A program made the position numbers and the translations under genes. Below, piece after piece: positions 54,143-63,735 of a stretch of DNA of 64,000 nucleotides (position 1 is the stretch's first letter; each line of letters begins with the position of its first letter). The DNA lies in assembly GCA_963838735.1 (NCBI GenBank), contig CAWISG010000010.1:73491-137490 (forward strand). The letters are read 5' to 3'. The notes below the pieces were generated by a model that saw nothing but the letters and a program-made list of their open reading frames with translations, made no database searches and was not told where the DNA came from. The stretch comes from Parerythrobacter_A sp963838735 (GTDB taxonomy: Bacteria; Pseudomonadota; Alphaproteobacteria; Sphingomonadales; Sphingomonadaceae).

Positions 54143-55965
54143 TTGCCCAGCTCCATACCCACATCGATTTGTGCCAACATAGGCAGCGCGGCTGCGGCCC
54201 ATGCTTGTGGGCTGCTCGCATTGCCATAGTGGACGGGACCAAGTCCGGGTTCGCGCGGGTGTCCTGAAATGAGTTCGGGTATCCGGTGTTCGGGCATGTT
54301 CATTGCAAGCTCGAACAAAGCTTGACGCACGGTGTCAAGTTCCTCCCGAAATCCGTAGCGAGCGAGTCCCGCGCCGAACAGCGCTGTGTCGTGTGGCCAT
54401 ACGCTGCCATTGTGGTAGGATGACGGCGCATAACGGGTCTCGTTCGAACCCAGCGTGCGCAAGCCCCAGCCGCTCCACAGGTCCGGCAACATCAACGTTG
54501 CGACCAGCTGCGGCGCTGTATCGACCGGGACGATTCCGCACCAAAGCAGGTGACCCGGATCGGATGAAAGCACACACAGCGGTGCAAGATCCTTATCCAG
54601 CGCCATGGCGTATGTTCCGAGTTGTTTGAGCCAGAAGCGTTCATGAAAAGACCTTTTCAGCGCATCTGCCCGTAACCGGTAGTTCTGAGCGGCTTCGGGA
54701 TCATCAAGATGAGATAGGAGCCGTGTGGCCCCTTCGAATGCCGCAAAAGCGTATCCCTGCACCTCAGCAACGGCTAACGGTTGCTCTGCCGGGGTTCCGT
54801 CTGCGTGGTTCATGGAATCGTGAGAGTCCTTCCACGACTGGATTACCAAGCCGGAGCCGGAGGCGTTGAACCGGAGCAGTCCCGTCGGTCCGTCCAGATG
54901 GTCCGTCAGCCATCTCAGCGCGTCCCGTAGTGCCGGCTCCAATCGTTTGAGGAACGCAATATCTCCGCTGTGTTCGACATACCGATCGATCGCCATGACG
55001 AACAGCGCCGTCGCATCGACCGAACCATAATAGCGGCCGAAAGGTATCTTGTCGGTTCTGCTGAGTTCGCCCTCGCGAATTTCGTGCAGTATCTTGCCCG
55101 GCTCTTCCTCGCGGAATGGGTCATCGACCTTGCCCCGATGCTCGGCAAGCAACATCAAGACAGCCTGCATCACATCCGGTGCCCAGGGCAGTATCATCAT
55201 GGCCGTAATCAGTCCGTCCCGGCCGAACTTGTTGCCGAACCACGGCATGCCGGCGGCAGGATAAGGCCCGAACCGCGTTGGCAACAGCAGGCCGCGCAGG
55301 TCATCGACAGCCCGGTCGAAGGCCGGCTGCCATTCGGGGCATATCGAAAGATCGAACCGCTTACGCCACGCTTCGTACGTTGGCAGATCCGGTAGCTTGG
55401 CTTGCCCATCGTCCGGGTCCACCATGACGGTTGTGACGAACGTTCGCTCCTCGCCCGGCTCGAAGTCGAAAGCTATCGTCGTGCCCTGCGTACCCGGAGG
55501 CAAAGTAATGAGGACGCCAAGCTCGCGGCCATCCATGCTTGTTCGCCTGAATGTCAATTCAGACCCGTCAAGGTTCCGAACTATTGGCCGGTCGTTATCA
55601 TCCGGAACGGGGGCATAACGCGCGAACAGGTCTTCCATCGCCGCCTCGGCAATCAGTGTCTGGCTCCAGTGTCGGGCCATGCTGTCGGTATTTCTTATGG
55701 TCCATCGGTCTTCGAGCGCAGTCTCATCGACGGTCAGTACACGCCGGACGGAGAAATGCTGGCGGCGCTTGTCATCAACGACAGCGTAATGTTCGATCAG
55801 CTGGTTCTTGCGGGTTTCCGACGACAACGCCTCGCTAGGCGGTAATTCCCAATCGAAGCGCGAGAGGTAGCGGGTATCGCGATGATACAGGCCGCCAAAC
55901 CGCGCGTCACTGCCGGTCAGGGTTTCGGTCACGACGATTGTGCCTGCTTCTTTGATACGCGCCAT
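54139..55965 (-). CDS. Glycogen-debranching-like amylo-alpha-1,6-glucosidase
   Basis: A 608-residue enzyme with an N-terminal beta-sandwich (GLYHRDTRYLSRFDWEL), the common GDE_N motif. An (alpha/alpha)6 barrel follows: GMPWFGNKFGRDGLITAMMILPW, VIQSWKDSHDSMNHADG and SVWPHDTALFGAGL. These match proteins annotated as glycogen debranching or amylo-alpha-1,6-glucosidase and related GH63-like glucosidases, with acid residues in GRDG and WKDSHD. No signal peptide is seen, so it works on imported sugars in the cytoplasm. It is divergent from the TonB receptor and co-translated with the symporter. Confidence 0.86.
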   Translation of the reverse strand: MARIKEAGTIVVTETLTGSDARFGGLYHRDTRYLSRFDWELPPSEALSSETRKNQLIEHYAVVDDKRRQHFSVRRVLTVDETALEDRWTIRNTDSMARHWSQTLIAEAAMEDLFARYAPVPDDNDRPIVRNLDGSELTFRRTSMDGRELGVLITLPPGTQGTTIAFDFEPGEERTFVTTVMVDPDDGQAKLPDLPTYEAWRKRFDLSICPEWQPAFDRAVDDLRGLLLPTRFGPYPAAGMPWFGNKFGRDGLITAMMILPWAPDVMQAVLMLLAEHRGKVDDPFREEEPGKILHEIREGELSRTDKIPFGRYYGSVDATALFVMAIDRYVEHSGDIAFLKRLEPALRDALRWLTDHLDGPTGLLRFNASGSGLVIQSWKDSHDSMNHADGTPAEQPLAVAEVQGYAFAAFEGATRLLSHLDDPEAAQNYRLRADALKRSFHERFWLKQLGTYAMALDKDLAPLCVLSSDPGHLLWCGIVPVDTAPQLVATLMLPDLWSGWGLRTLGSNETRYAPSSYHNGSVWPHDTALFGAGLARYGFREELDTVRQALFELAMNMPEHRIPELISGHPREPGLGPVHYGNASSPQAWAAAALPMLAQIDVGMELGK

Positions 55966-55990
55966 CTCAACCTCCTAATCCAAGATGCAT

Positions 55991-56024
55991 ACATGTTGAC
56001 ATGTTTTTATCAAGACCATAACAA
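55991..56024 (+). promoter_or_regulatory. Putative promoter and ACATGT operator for the divergent glycan genes
   Basis: ACATGTTGACATGT (55991-56004) holds two ACATGT palindromes separated by TG, a pattern suited to a dimeric repressor. The embedded TTGACA (55996-56001) can act as a -35 box on the plus strand, with TAACAA 17 bases on (56019-56024) as a weak -10. It lies between the debranching gene and the TonB receptor. The TetR regulator at 60940 is the nearest candidate ligand. Confidence 0.5.
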
Positions 56025-56139
56025 CTGCTGTCAGAACGCCGTCTGCACAAGCTTTTACGGCCAATTTCTAGGAGATCATGGCGAATAATGGCCAGGTCTG
56101 CAGCGAGTACAACCGTACCGCGCAAATGGGAGAGAACGT

Positions 56140-58497
56140 ATGCTTTCACTTAATACAGTTCCGTCGGGCGGGGTTCGGTTTACGTCGCGCCACAGTATTT
56201 TGGCTGGTAGCTCCGTGTTTGCGCTATGTTGTTCGTTTCCTGCTTATGCCCAGGACGCGACGCCTGCCGACCCCGACGATGATCCTTCAGCGATCATCGT
56301 TACCGGGACCAAGCAGGGGCTGACAATTACCGAGGCTCCGATCAGTATCTCGGTAGTGGACGAGAACCAGATCAAGGGGTCGGGCGCGACCAACCTGTCC
56401 GAGCTTACCGAACTGCTCCCAAGCGTCGTGTTTTCGCAATCGCAATCGCCTACGCAAGCGAATGTCGGCATTCGCGGCGTTACGACGGCTGGTGGTAGCG
56501 CTGCGCTCGAACCCAGCGTTGGCATCTATATCGACGGGGTGTTCACCGATCGAACCGCGATTGGCGTCGGCGATTTCAACGATATCGAGCGGGTTGAAGT
56601 GCTACGCGGTCCGCAGAGCACGCTGTTCGGCAACAGCTCGCCCGCTGGCGTGATAAACTTCGTTACCAAATCCCCGGCCTTCGCCTTTGAAGGAGACGTG
56701 TCGGCGACTTACGGTAACTTCAACCGTCTCCAGTTCGCCGGATCGGTATCCGGTCCCGTGGTGGACGACGTTGTCGCGGTCCGGATCAGCGGATTTTCGA
56801 ACGATCGGGATGGTTACCTGGAAAACCTCGTAGGGCAGGACCGCAACGACCAGAACAGCTGGGGCGTGCGCGCCAAGGTGCTGATCGAGCCGAGCGCGCT
56901 TGGCAGCATCTTGCTGACGTACGAACGCGGTGAAGCCGACGAGGTGTGTTGCTCGCCCGTGACGGACAACGTTTCGCAAGCGACACTGGATCGTTTTGCC
57001 CAGGCGTCGACCCCGTTTCCGTTTCGCGGTACCGGCGTGCCGTTTCCGGCTAACCAGCTGGAAGGACAGGTCGTTTCCATCGATGGTGATCAGCGGTTCG
57101 AAAGCGAGACCGAAGTCTATCAGATGAACGTGGAGCTCGACCTGGGTCCGCTCACGATGACCTCGATCAGTTCGTACCGGACCTATTTTTCCGAAGCGGA
57201 TGTCGATATCGATTTCTCGCCGCTGGACCTGTTCCAATTTCGCAACGTCACGCGTGACCAGACCTTGCTGAGTCAGGAATTGCGGTTCGCTTCCAACGGC
57301 TCGGGCCCGCTGAACTATCTGTTCGGCGGATATTTTTTCGAGAAGGACGTCGTGGAAGACAGCGGCGACGGGCTGATCGTCAACCCGGTGCTTGCCGGAC
57401 CGTTTGGTAACTTCGTTGCCGCAACGTCCCCATCCGGCAGCGATATCACCAACCGGAACTACGCGGTATTTGCAGACGCCACTTATGCGGTGACCGACAG
57501 GCTGAAGATTACCGGAGGCCTGCGCTACAATTACGACGAAAAGGAAATCTCTGCGTTCGCATCCCGTTTGCGACTGAACGGCACGCCGCTATCGCCGACC
57601 CAGACCATCCCGGCGGCATTTCAGGAGCGTAGCGGCGGCCAACTGACCGGCCGTGCGGTGGTTCAATACGATGTGACCGACAATGCAAATGTCTACGCAT
57701 CGTACACGCGCGGTTACAAGGCTTTCGGGATTAACGACGATGCCAATCTTTTGCGCAACGTGCCGGGTGCCAGCTTCTTCTTCGACAGCGAGGATGTCGA
57801 CAATTACGAGCTTGGTTTTAAGGCGAGTATTCCGGCCTATCGCGCCGCGGTCAGCCTCGTGCTGTTCAATACGAAGTACAGTAACTTCCAGTCGCTTTCG
57901 TCCTTTACCGATAGCAACAACAATCTGCGGTTTTTCCTGCAGAATGCCGCCAGCCTGACATCGCGCGGGGCTGAACTGGACTTTGCGGTCGAGCCGGTCG
58001 AAGGACTGACCTTCAATGGCAGCGCTACCTATCTCGACGCGACATTCGATAGCTTCCCCAACGCGCAAGGTCCGGGCGGGCCTGTCGATTTGACCGGCGA
58101 ACGGCTCCGCGACGCACCCGAGTTCTCGGCCAGCCTTTCGTCGCAATACACCCAGCCGATCGGCACCAGCCTGGAAGCGTTTATTCGCGGCGACGTATTC
58201 TATCGTTCCAGCGTGTTTACCGATCAGAACCTCGATCCGCTGCAGGTGCAGGATGCTTTTGCCAAGATAAATGCACGCATTGGGTTCGGACGGGCAGACG
58301 GTCTTTGGCAGCTGGAATTCTGGGGGCGCAATCTGACCGACAAGATCACCTTCGGGCGCGCAGGGACGCCGCTGTTTGGTGCCCTGAACGGACTTCTGCC
58401 CTTCGCTGGCATCCCGCCCTTTCCTACGGACGACGCGCGCATCAAGTTCGTTAGCGACCCGCGCACATACGGTGTGACGCTACGGAGCCGGTTCTGA
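56140..58497 (+). CDS. TonB-dependent receptor
   Basis: A 785-residue outer-membrane importer energised by TonB. After a signal peptide (ILAGSSVFALCCSFPAYAQ) comes the plug domain. The plug has a TonB-box-like IIVTGTKQGLTITEAP, NVGIRGVTTAGG, VGIYIDGVFTDR and VEVLRGPQSTLFGNSSPAGVINFVT. The 22-strand barrel ends in the expected aromatic Phe (VTLRSRF). The gene heads a run of five same-strand genes. In this setting the cargo is likely a glucan or glucoside, but sequence alone does not show it. Confidence 0.92.
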   Translation: MLSLNTVPSGGVRFTSRHSILAGSSVFALCCSFPAYAQDATPADPDDDPSAIIVTGTKQGLTITEAPISISVVDENQIKGSGATNLSELTELLPSVVFSQSQSPTQANVGIRGVTTAGGSAALEPSVGIYIDGVFTDRTAIGVGDFNDIERVEVLRGPQSTLFGNSSPAGVINFVTKSPAFAFEGDVSATYGNFNRLQFAGSVSGPVVDDVVAVRISGFSNDRDGYLENLVGQDRNDQNSWGVRAKVLIEPSALGSILLTYERGEADEVCCSPVTDNVSQATLDRFAQASTPFPFRGTGVPFPANQLEGQVVSIDGDQRFESETEVYQMNVELDLGPLTMTSISSYRTYFSEADVDIDFSPLDLFQFRNVTRDQTLLSQELRFASNGSGPLNYLFGGYFFEKDVVEDSGDGLIVNPVLAGPFGNFVAATSPSGSDITNRNYAVFADATYAVTDRLKITGGLRYNYDEKEISAFASRLRLNGTPLSPTQTIPAAFQERSGGQLTGRAVVQYDVTDNANVYASYTRGYKAFGINDDANLLRNVPGASFFFDSEDVDNYELGFKASIPAYRAAVSLVLFNTKYSNFQSLSSFTDSNNNLRFFLQNAASLTSRGAELDFAVEPVEGLTFNGSATYLDATFDSFPNAQGPGGPVDLTGERLRDAPEFSASLSSQYTQPIGTSLEAFIRGDVFYRSSVFTDQNLDPLQVQDAFAKINARIGFGRADGLWQLEFWGRNLTDKITFGRAGTPLFGALNGLLPFAGIPPFPTDDARIKFVSDPRTYGVTLRSRF

Positions 58498-58508
58498 CCG
58501 AAGCAGGT

Positions 58509-59796
58509 ATGGCAGCAGTGAGACGTGTATCGGTCTATCTGATGGCCATGACGGCACTCATAGTATCGGTGCCGGGCTATGCTACCTGCGTGGATTACCA
58601 ACCCGCAGCTCCGATGAAAACCAGTGGATCGGGGATGTCAGCGACACGGCTGCAGGCTATCGACAGGGAGTTCGAACGCCGTGTGCAGCGTGGCGAGGCG
58701 TCGGGGTATGCGATCGCGATAAGCCGCCGCGGCAAACCCGTTCATCGCGCCGCGATCGGCAGGCAATCGATCGGTGGTCCGGCAGTAACGCAAACCACCA
58801 TGTTCCGTATCGCCAGTATGACAAAGCCGGTTACCGCCGCGGCTATGCTCCGGCTGGTCGAACAGGGTAAGCTGTCGCTGACCGATCCGGTAGAGCGATA
58901 CGTGCCCGCAATTGGCACCATGCAGGTGCGCTTGCCCGACGGTACCAGACAGGCGGTAAAGCGGCCGATCCAGATACGGGACCTGCTTACGCATATTTCG
59001 GGTATCGGTTACCGGTTCGACACGCAAAGCGAACTGGGCATAGCTTACGTTGCATCGGCCCCTTATGAAAAGGCCCGCTCTCTCGAAGAAGCGGTTGCCT
59101 TGATTGCACAGCAAGACCTGTTCTTTCAGCCGGGTGAGAGCTTCCTCTACAGCTACGGTCTGGATGTCGCTGGTCTTGTGGTACAGAAAGTGTCCGGACA
59201 GCCTTTCGAGGATTTTCTGGAACAGCAAATCTTTGCACCGTTGGGCATGAAGGACACTGGCTTCTCGGTTGCTCCGGCTGACGCTGATCGACTTGCCACC
59301 GTTTACAAACCCGGTGGCGGCACCACGCCGGAACCTGCGCCGGGCACGGTGTTCGGCGATCCACTGGACGCTGGAACCTGGCCGTCCGGCGGTGCAGGTC
59401 TGATATCGACAGCCGAGGACTATCTGCGCTTTCGCCACCATGTTGGAGCGCGGTGGCTCCTGCGACGGTACGCAGATCCTGTCACCGGCCAGCATCGCGT
59501 TGATGACTGCCGATCATATGCCCCCAACCCTGCGAACAAAGGTCGCGGGAACGCCGCTTGGAGGGATCGGTCTTGGTCTTGGCGTTGCGGTCACCCTAGA
59601 CCCGGGCCGATCAGGCGCGTTGGCGGCGCAAGGCGATTACGGATGGGGCGGGTATTATGATACGCAGTTTTTCATCAGTCCGCGATACGACCTTGCGGCA
59701 GTGATCCTGACCCAACGTGAAAAGGCTGCGGACGCTCCCGACACCGATACGCTGGCCGTGTTCAAGGCGATGACGCTTGCAGCCGTAATAGAATGA
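58509..59796 (+). CDS. Beta-lactamase-fold serine hydrolase, exported (frameshift near 59431)
   Basis: A class C-like serine hydrolase with a signal peptide (VYLMAMTALIVSVPGYA). The Ser-x-x-Lys motif is SMTK (about residue 104), the Tyr motif is YSYGLD, and a late GWGGYYDT stands where KTG is usual. The first part is in one frame to YLRF. Removing one T from the TTT at 59430-59432 continues it as ATMLERGGSCDG to a stop at 59796, giving about 428 residues. Such enzymes can be esterases removing acyl groups from sugars. It sits between the receptor and an oxidoreductase. Confidence 0.85.
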
Positions 59797-60956
59797 ACGG
59801 GTCGGGCGTGCCAACGTCTCACTTGGCAGCATCCCGCGTATGGGGCGTCGGTATACTGGGTGCCGGCGATATCGCTCCACGGTACATAGAAAGCCTGCGG
59901 TATGCTCGGAACCTCCGGTTGATTTTGATCGCGTCGCGGACGCGTGAGAAGATGGAGACCATGGCTACCCGCTTCGGCCTGGCTCCGGTCAGTCCAGAAC
60001 AGCTATTTGCTGACTCACGGATTGATCTGATCCTCATCCTCACTCCGCCGCAACATCACGCCCAGGCAATCCGCGCCGCGCTTTGTGCAGGCAAGCACGT
60101 CTTTTGCGAAAAGCCTTTCGCGTCGTCACGGAACGAATGCGATGAACTGATTGCGATGGCACGGGACCGCTCGCTGATGCTTGCGACTGCGCCCGCTACG
60201 CATCTCGGACCGAGCGTCAGGGCCCTTCGCGAACTGATCCGAAACGAGACGCTGGGCGATGTTGTCGGGGCTGCCGGCACCATGATCTATCCCGGTCCGG
60301 ACCTGTGGCATCACGACCCGGATCATCTGTTCGCGCAAGGCGGGGGTCCGCTGTTCGATATGGGGGTATACCACCTCACAGTCCTCGTTCATCTGCTCGG
60401 TCCGATCGAAGCGGTTCATGCTTTTTCGGGTCGATACCGCAGCGAACGCACGATCGTGAAAGGTCCGTCTGCCGGAACCTCTGTGCCTGTCGAAGTTGAT
60501 ACGCACGTCAGCATCAATCTGCGGTTCGCAAGTGGAGCGATCGGGCACCTGACCTGCAGCTTCGACGGGTTCGGCAGCCGAGCGCCGGGTCTCGAGATTT
60601 ATGGCTCCAAGGGTTCCGTCGCGATGGGCCAGCCGAACGATTTCACGGCACCGTTGGCCGTTTCCACTGCAATAGGCTCGTGGCAGGAGCAGCCAACGGA
60701 CCCGGTATGGAACGACCGAATGTGGGCAATCGGCGTAGTCGAGGCTGTGGCTGCTTGGCAGCGCAACGCTCCACCTGCTGCAGACCCGGCCGCAGCTGCG
60801 CATGTGATCGATGTCATGCACTCAGTTGACCAATCCGTCTCCAATCGGTGCCAGGTACCCGTCCAAAGTTCCTGCGACCGGGTATATAGCCTACAGCCGT
60901 TGGACACAGACCTTTGGGAACCGGAGACGAGCGGCCATTATGCCACGCAAGAATAA
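59793..60956 (+). CDS. Gfo/Idh/MocA family oxidoreductase
   Basis: A 387-residue NAD(P)-dependent sugar or cyclitol dehydrogenase-like protein. The N-terminal Rossmann motif is VGILGAGDIAPRYIESL, the EKP motif is VFCEKPFA, and the active-site His lies in DMGVYHLTVL. The C-terminal domain is of the usual alpha/beta type. The start overlaps the serine hydrolase stop (ATGA), and the last 17 bases overlap the TetR gene. It may oxidise the sugar released by the cluster's hydrolases; the substrate is not known. Confidence 0.87.
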   Translation: MNGSGVPTSHLAASRVWGVGILGAGDIAPRYIESLRYARNLRLILIASRTREKMETMATRFGLAPVSPEQLFADSRIDLILILTPPQHHAQAIRAALCAGKHVFCEKPFASSRNECDELIAMARDRSLMLATAPATHLGPSVRALRELIRNETLGDVVGAAGTMIYPGPDLWHHDPDHLFAQGGGPLFDMGVYHLTVLVHLLGPIEAVHAFSGRYRSERTIVKGPSAGTSVPVEVDTHVSINLRFASGAIGHLTCSFDGFGSRAPGLEIYGSKGSVAMGQPNDFTAPLAVSTAIGSWQEQPTDPVWNDRMWAIGVVEAVAAWQRNAPPAADPAAAAHVIDVMHSVDQSVSNRCQVPVQSSCDRVYSLQPLDTDLWEPETSGHYATQE

Positions 60957-61629
60957 ACTGCATATCAACGAAGATCGCGGTCCACCTCTGGACAGTATCA
61001 CGAAGGCGGAACGATCCAGGCGCACCCAAGCGCTGCTGATCGCAACGACGACGTCGTGCATCGCCCGCTATGGCTACGCGGCAACTTCGCTGAATTTGAT
61101 TGCCAAGGAGGCCGGAGTCTCTCGCGGGCCACTCCATTACCACTACAAGGACCGCAACGAGCTGATGGGTGCCGTCGCCGAGGCTTTGCCGCAGACGATC
61201 TCGGACAAATCCCTGAAACGGTTGCTGGAAGCGGAGGGTATCGAAGCGCGGATTGCAGCTTTGGTCGATCTTGGCCTCGAGCAGCATCTTGGCGATCACC
61301 ATATCGTTGCATGTGAATTGCTGATCGCGACACGTCAGGACGAGGCGTTGGCCGACGCCGTCCTGCCCCATCTGTCGGCGGGCGAACATGCGATAGACAT
61401 CTGGTGGTCCCGGTACGCCCGCGACCTTGGTTGGCCGCAGGATCGGCTGGTGGCGTTCCGGCGGCTGTTCGTCGCCGCCCTGCGCGGGCTTGCCATAGAC
61501 CATATCGAATTTGGCAGCGTCGGCCACGAGGCCGCTGCCGCGCTTCTCAAGGACATGATACTCAACTTCACCAGCGGCGCCGGTTCCGAAACCGACAAGC
61601 AGGCGCGGAGCAAGGGAACACATCGATGA
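60940..61629 (+). CDS. TetR family transcriptional regulator
   Basis: A 229-residue repressor-type protein. The N-terminal helix-turn-helix reads ALLIATTTSCIARYGYAATSLNLIAKEAGVSRGPLHYHYKDRNELMGAV (about residues 28-78). The C-terminal ligand domain (about residues 85-210) is typical in size. The ATG at 60940 is inside the Gfo/Idh gene, and the stop overlaps the next start (ATGA). Being embedded in the operon, it probably controls it. The ACATGT repeats at 55991 are candidate sites. Confidence 0.85.
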   Translation: MPRKNKLHINEDRGPPLDSITKAERSRRTQALLIATTTSCIARYGYAATSLNLIAKEAGVSRGPLHYHYKDRNELMGAVAEALPQTISDKSLKRLLEAEGIEARIAALVDLGLEQHLGDHHIVACELLIATRQDEALADAVLPHLSAGEHAIDIWWSRYARDLGWPQDRLVAFRRLFVAALRGLAIDHIEFGSVGHEAAAALLKDMILNFTSGAGSETDKQARSKGTHR

Positions 61630-63735
61630 CTGATTACAGCCCGGCCAAAGGTATGACAGCCAGCCGACAGGCTGAAATTATCGAAGCTGTGCTTTTGGAA
61701 GCCACGCTGGAAGAGAAGATCGGCATGATGTCCGGGCGGGGCTTCTTGCAGGCGATCAGGGACGATCAGGGTGTTTGGGCTGCGCGGCCTTACCGCGCAG
61801 GTGGCGGGATCGAACGGCTGGGCGTTCCAGCTTGGTGGTTCACCGACGGACCGCGAGGAGTCGCTCGGGGCCAGTCCACCGCCTTTCCCTGCACAATGGC
61901 GCGCGGCGCCAGTTTCGATGTCGACCTCGAACGCAGGATCGGGGAGGCAATGGGCGTCGAAATCCGTGCCCAGGGGTGCAACCTGTCGGGAGCAGTCTGC
62001 ATCAATTTGCTGCGCCACCCCGCCTGGGGGCGCGCGCAGGAGACTTATGGCGAAGATTCCATGCATTTGGGTGCGATGGGAAGCGCGCTGTGCTCCGGAA
62101 TTCAGACACACAACGTCGCCGCGACCGTCAAACATTTCGCCCTGAACTCGATCGAGAATACGCGGTTCGCCGTCAACGTCACGATCGACGAGCGCGCCCT
62201 GCGCGAAGTCTATCTACCGCATTTCAAAACAGTGATCGACGCTGGGTGTGCTACCGTCATGAGCGCATATAACAAGATGAATGGCGAATATTGCGGGCAG
62301 AACGCTGACCTTCTTACAACGATTTTGCGCGATGAATGGGGCTTTGCGGGGTTTGTTCATTCCGACTGGCTGCTCGGCGTATATCAGCCTTATGGCGCTA
62401 CGGCAGGACTTGATGTCGAGAACCCGGAACCAGTCGTCTTCGGCAAACGGTTGCAGAAAGCTGTCGAAACCGGGACTATCGCGGCTAGCGTAATCGACAA
62501 AGCGTGCCGTAGGATCCTTTCGGTTCTCTATCGCATCTCCTGTGCACCAGACCCGCTGCCCGAATACCCTGAGACGCTGGTAGCGAGCGAACGTCACCGT
62601 CTATTGGCCCGGGAAGCGGCGGAGAAAACGGCAGTCCTGTTGAAGAACGACGGCATTTTACCCCTCGATCGTTCAAAAGTACGCAAACTGGCCGTGCTAG
62701 GCAGGTTGGCCGCGTTGGAGAACACCGGCGACAACGGCTCCAGCAAGGTCCGCGCGCCCTACATCGTGACCCCGATTGCCGGTCTTGGCAATTATCTTGG
62801 ACAAGAGCGCATCTTAACGGCGGACGAAACCGACCTCGAGGAAGCTTCACGTGTTGCCGCGCAAGCCGATGCGGTGATTGTCGTCGTCGGCTACACTGCC
62901 GACGACGAGGGCGAATATATCCCCGGCGACCTTGGCTTGGTCGGTTTGCCCGACAATGTGAGAGATATGCTGCCCGAACGGCCAAAGGACGGGAAGCCTG
63001 CGCGCGGGGGCGACCGGGCTTCGCTCGACCTGCCCGCCAAGCAGATCGCGCTTATCCGCGCGGCAGCTCAGTCCGGCAAGCCGGTGGCGGTCGTTCTTGT
63101 GGCTGGCTCCGCAGTCATGGTCGAGGACTGGCATGAGGAAGCTCACGCGATCATGCAGACGTTTCTACGCCGGAATGGAAGGTGGAACGGCGCTGGCCCG
63201 GCTGCTGTTCGGCGAAGCCAATCCGTCAGGCAGATTGCCCTTCACTGTAGCGCGCGAAGTGTCACATTACCCGTGGTTCGATCGCACAGCGACCGAAGTT
63301 ACGTACGATTTGTGGCATGGCTACACGAAGCTTGCGCGCGACGGAAATGAACCACGATACCCCTTCGGTCACGGTCTTTCCTATGCCGAAATACGTGTCC
63401 AAACCTGCACTGCGCAGCGCATCAATAACACAGTCAATTTGACCGCCACAATTTCCAACGAAAGCAACGTAGCTTGTGACGCAGTCGTGCAATTCTACGC
63501 ACGCTGCCCCTCCGATGAAGTTGAACGCGCAGACCGCCAGCTCGTAGCGTTTGCGAAAGTCACAATTGACCCATTCGAGAACCAAGCAATCTCGGCAAGC
63601 GTATTGATCGATGATCTGCGGTATTTCGCAGAACTATCGCAACAGTGGATCTTCGTGTCCGGTAATTACGATTTCTACTGCTCGCAAGACAGCACTTTAG
63701 CAGATAGTGCGCATTGCCAGATCGAATTGTATTGA
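61626..63735 (+). CDS. Glycoside hydrolase family 3 beta-glucosidase-like protein (frameshift near 63163)
   Basis: A hydrolase of about 703 residues with no signal peptide, so probably cytoplasmic. The N-terminal GH3 barrel has WFTDGPRGVARG, the VKHFALNSIE motif and MSAYNKMNGEYCGQN. The nucleophile Asp lies in GFVHSDWLLG (about residue 245). The second domain begins near KTAVLLKNDGILPLDRSK, and a fibronectin III-like tail closes the protein. The reading frame is lost at a TTT run (63162-63164). Dropping one T restores FYAGMEGGTALARLLFGEANPSGRLPFT. The start overlaps the TetR stop. Confidence 0.88.
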
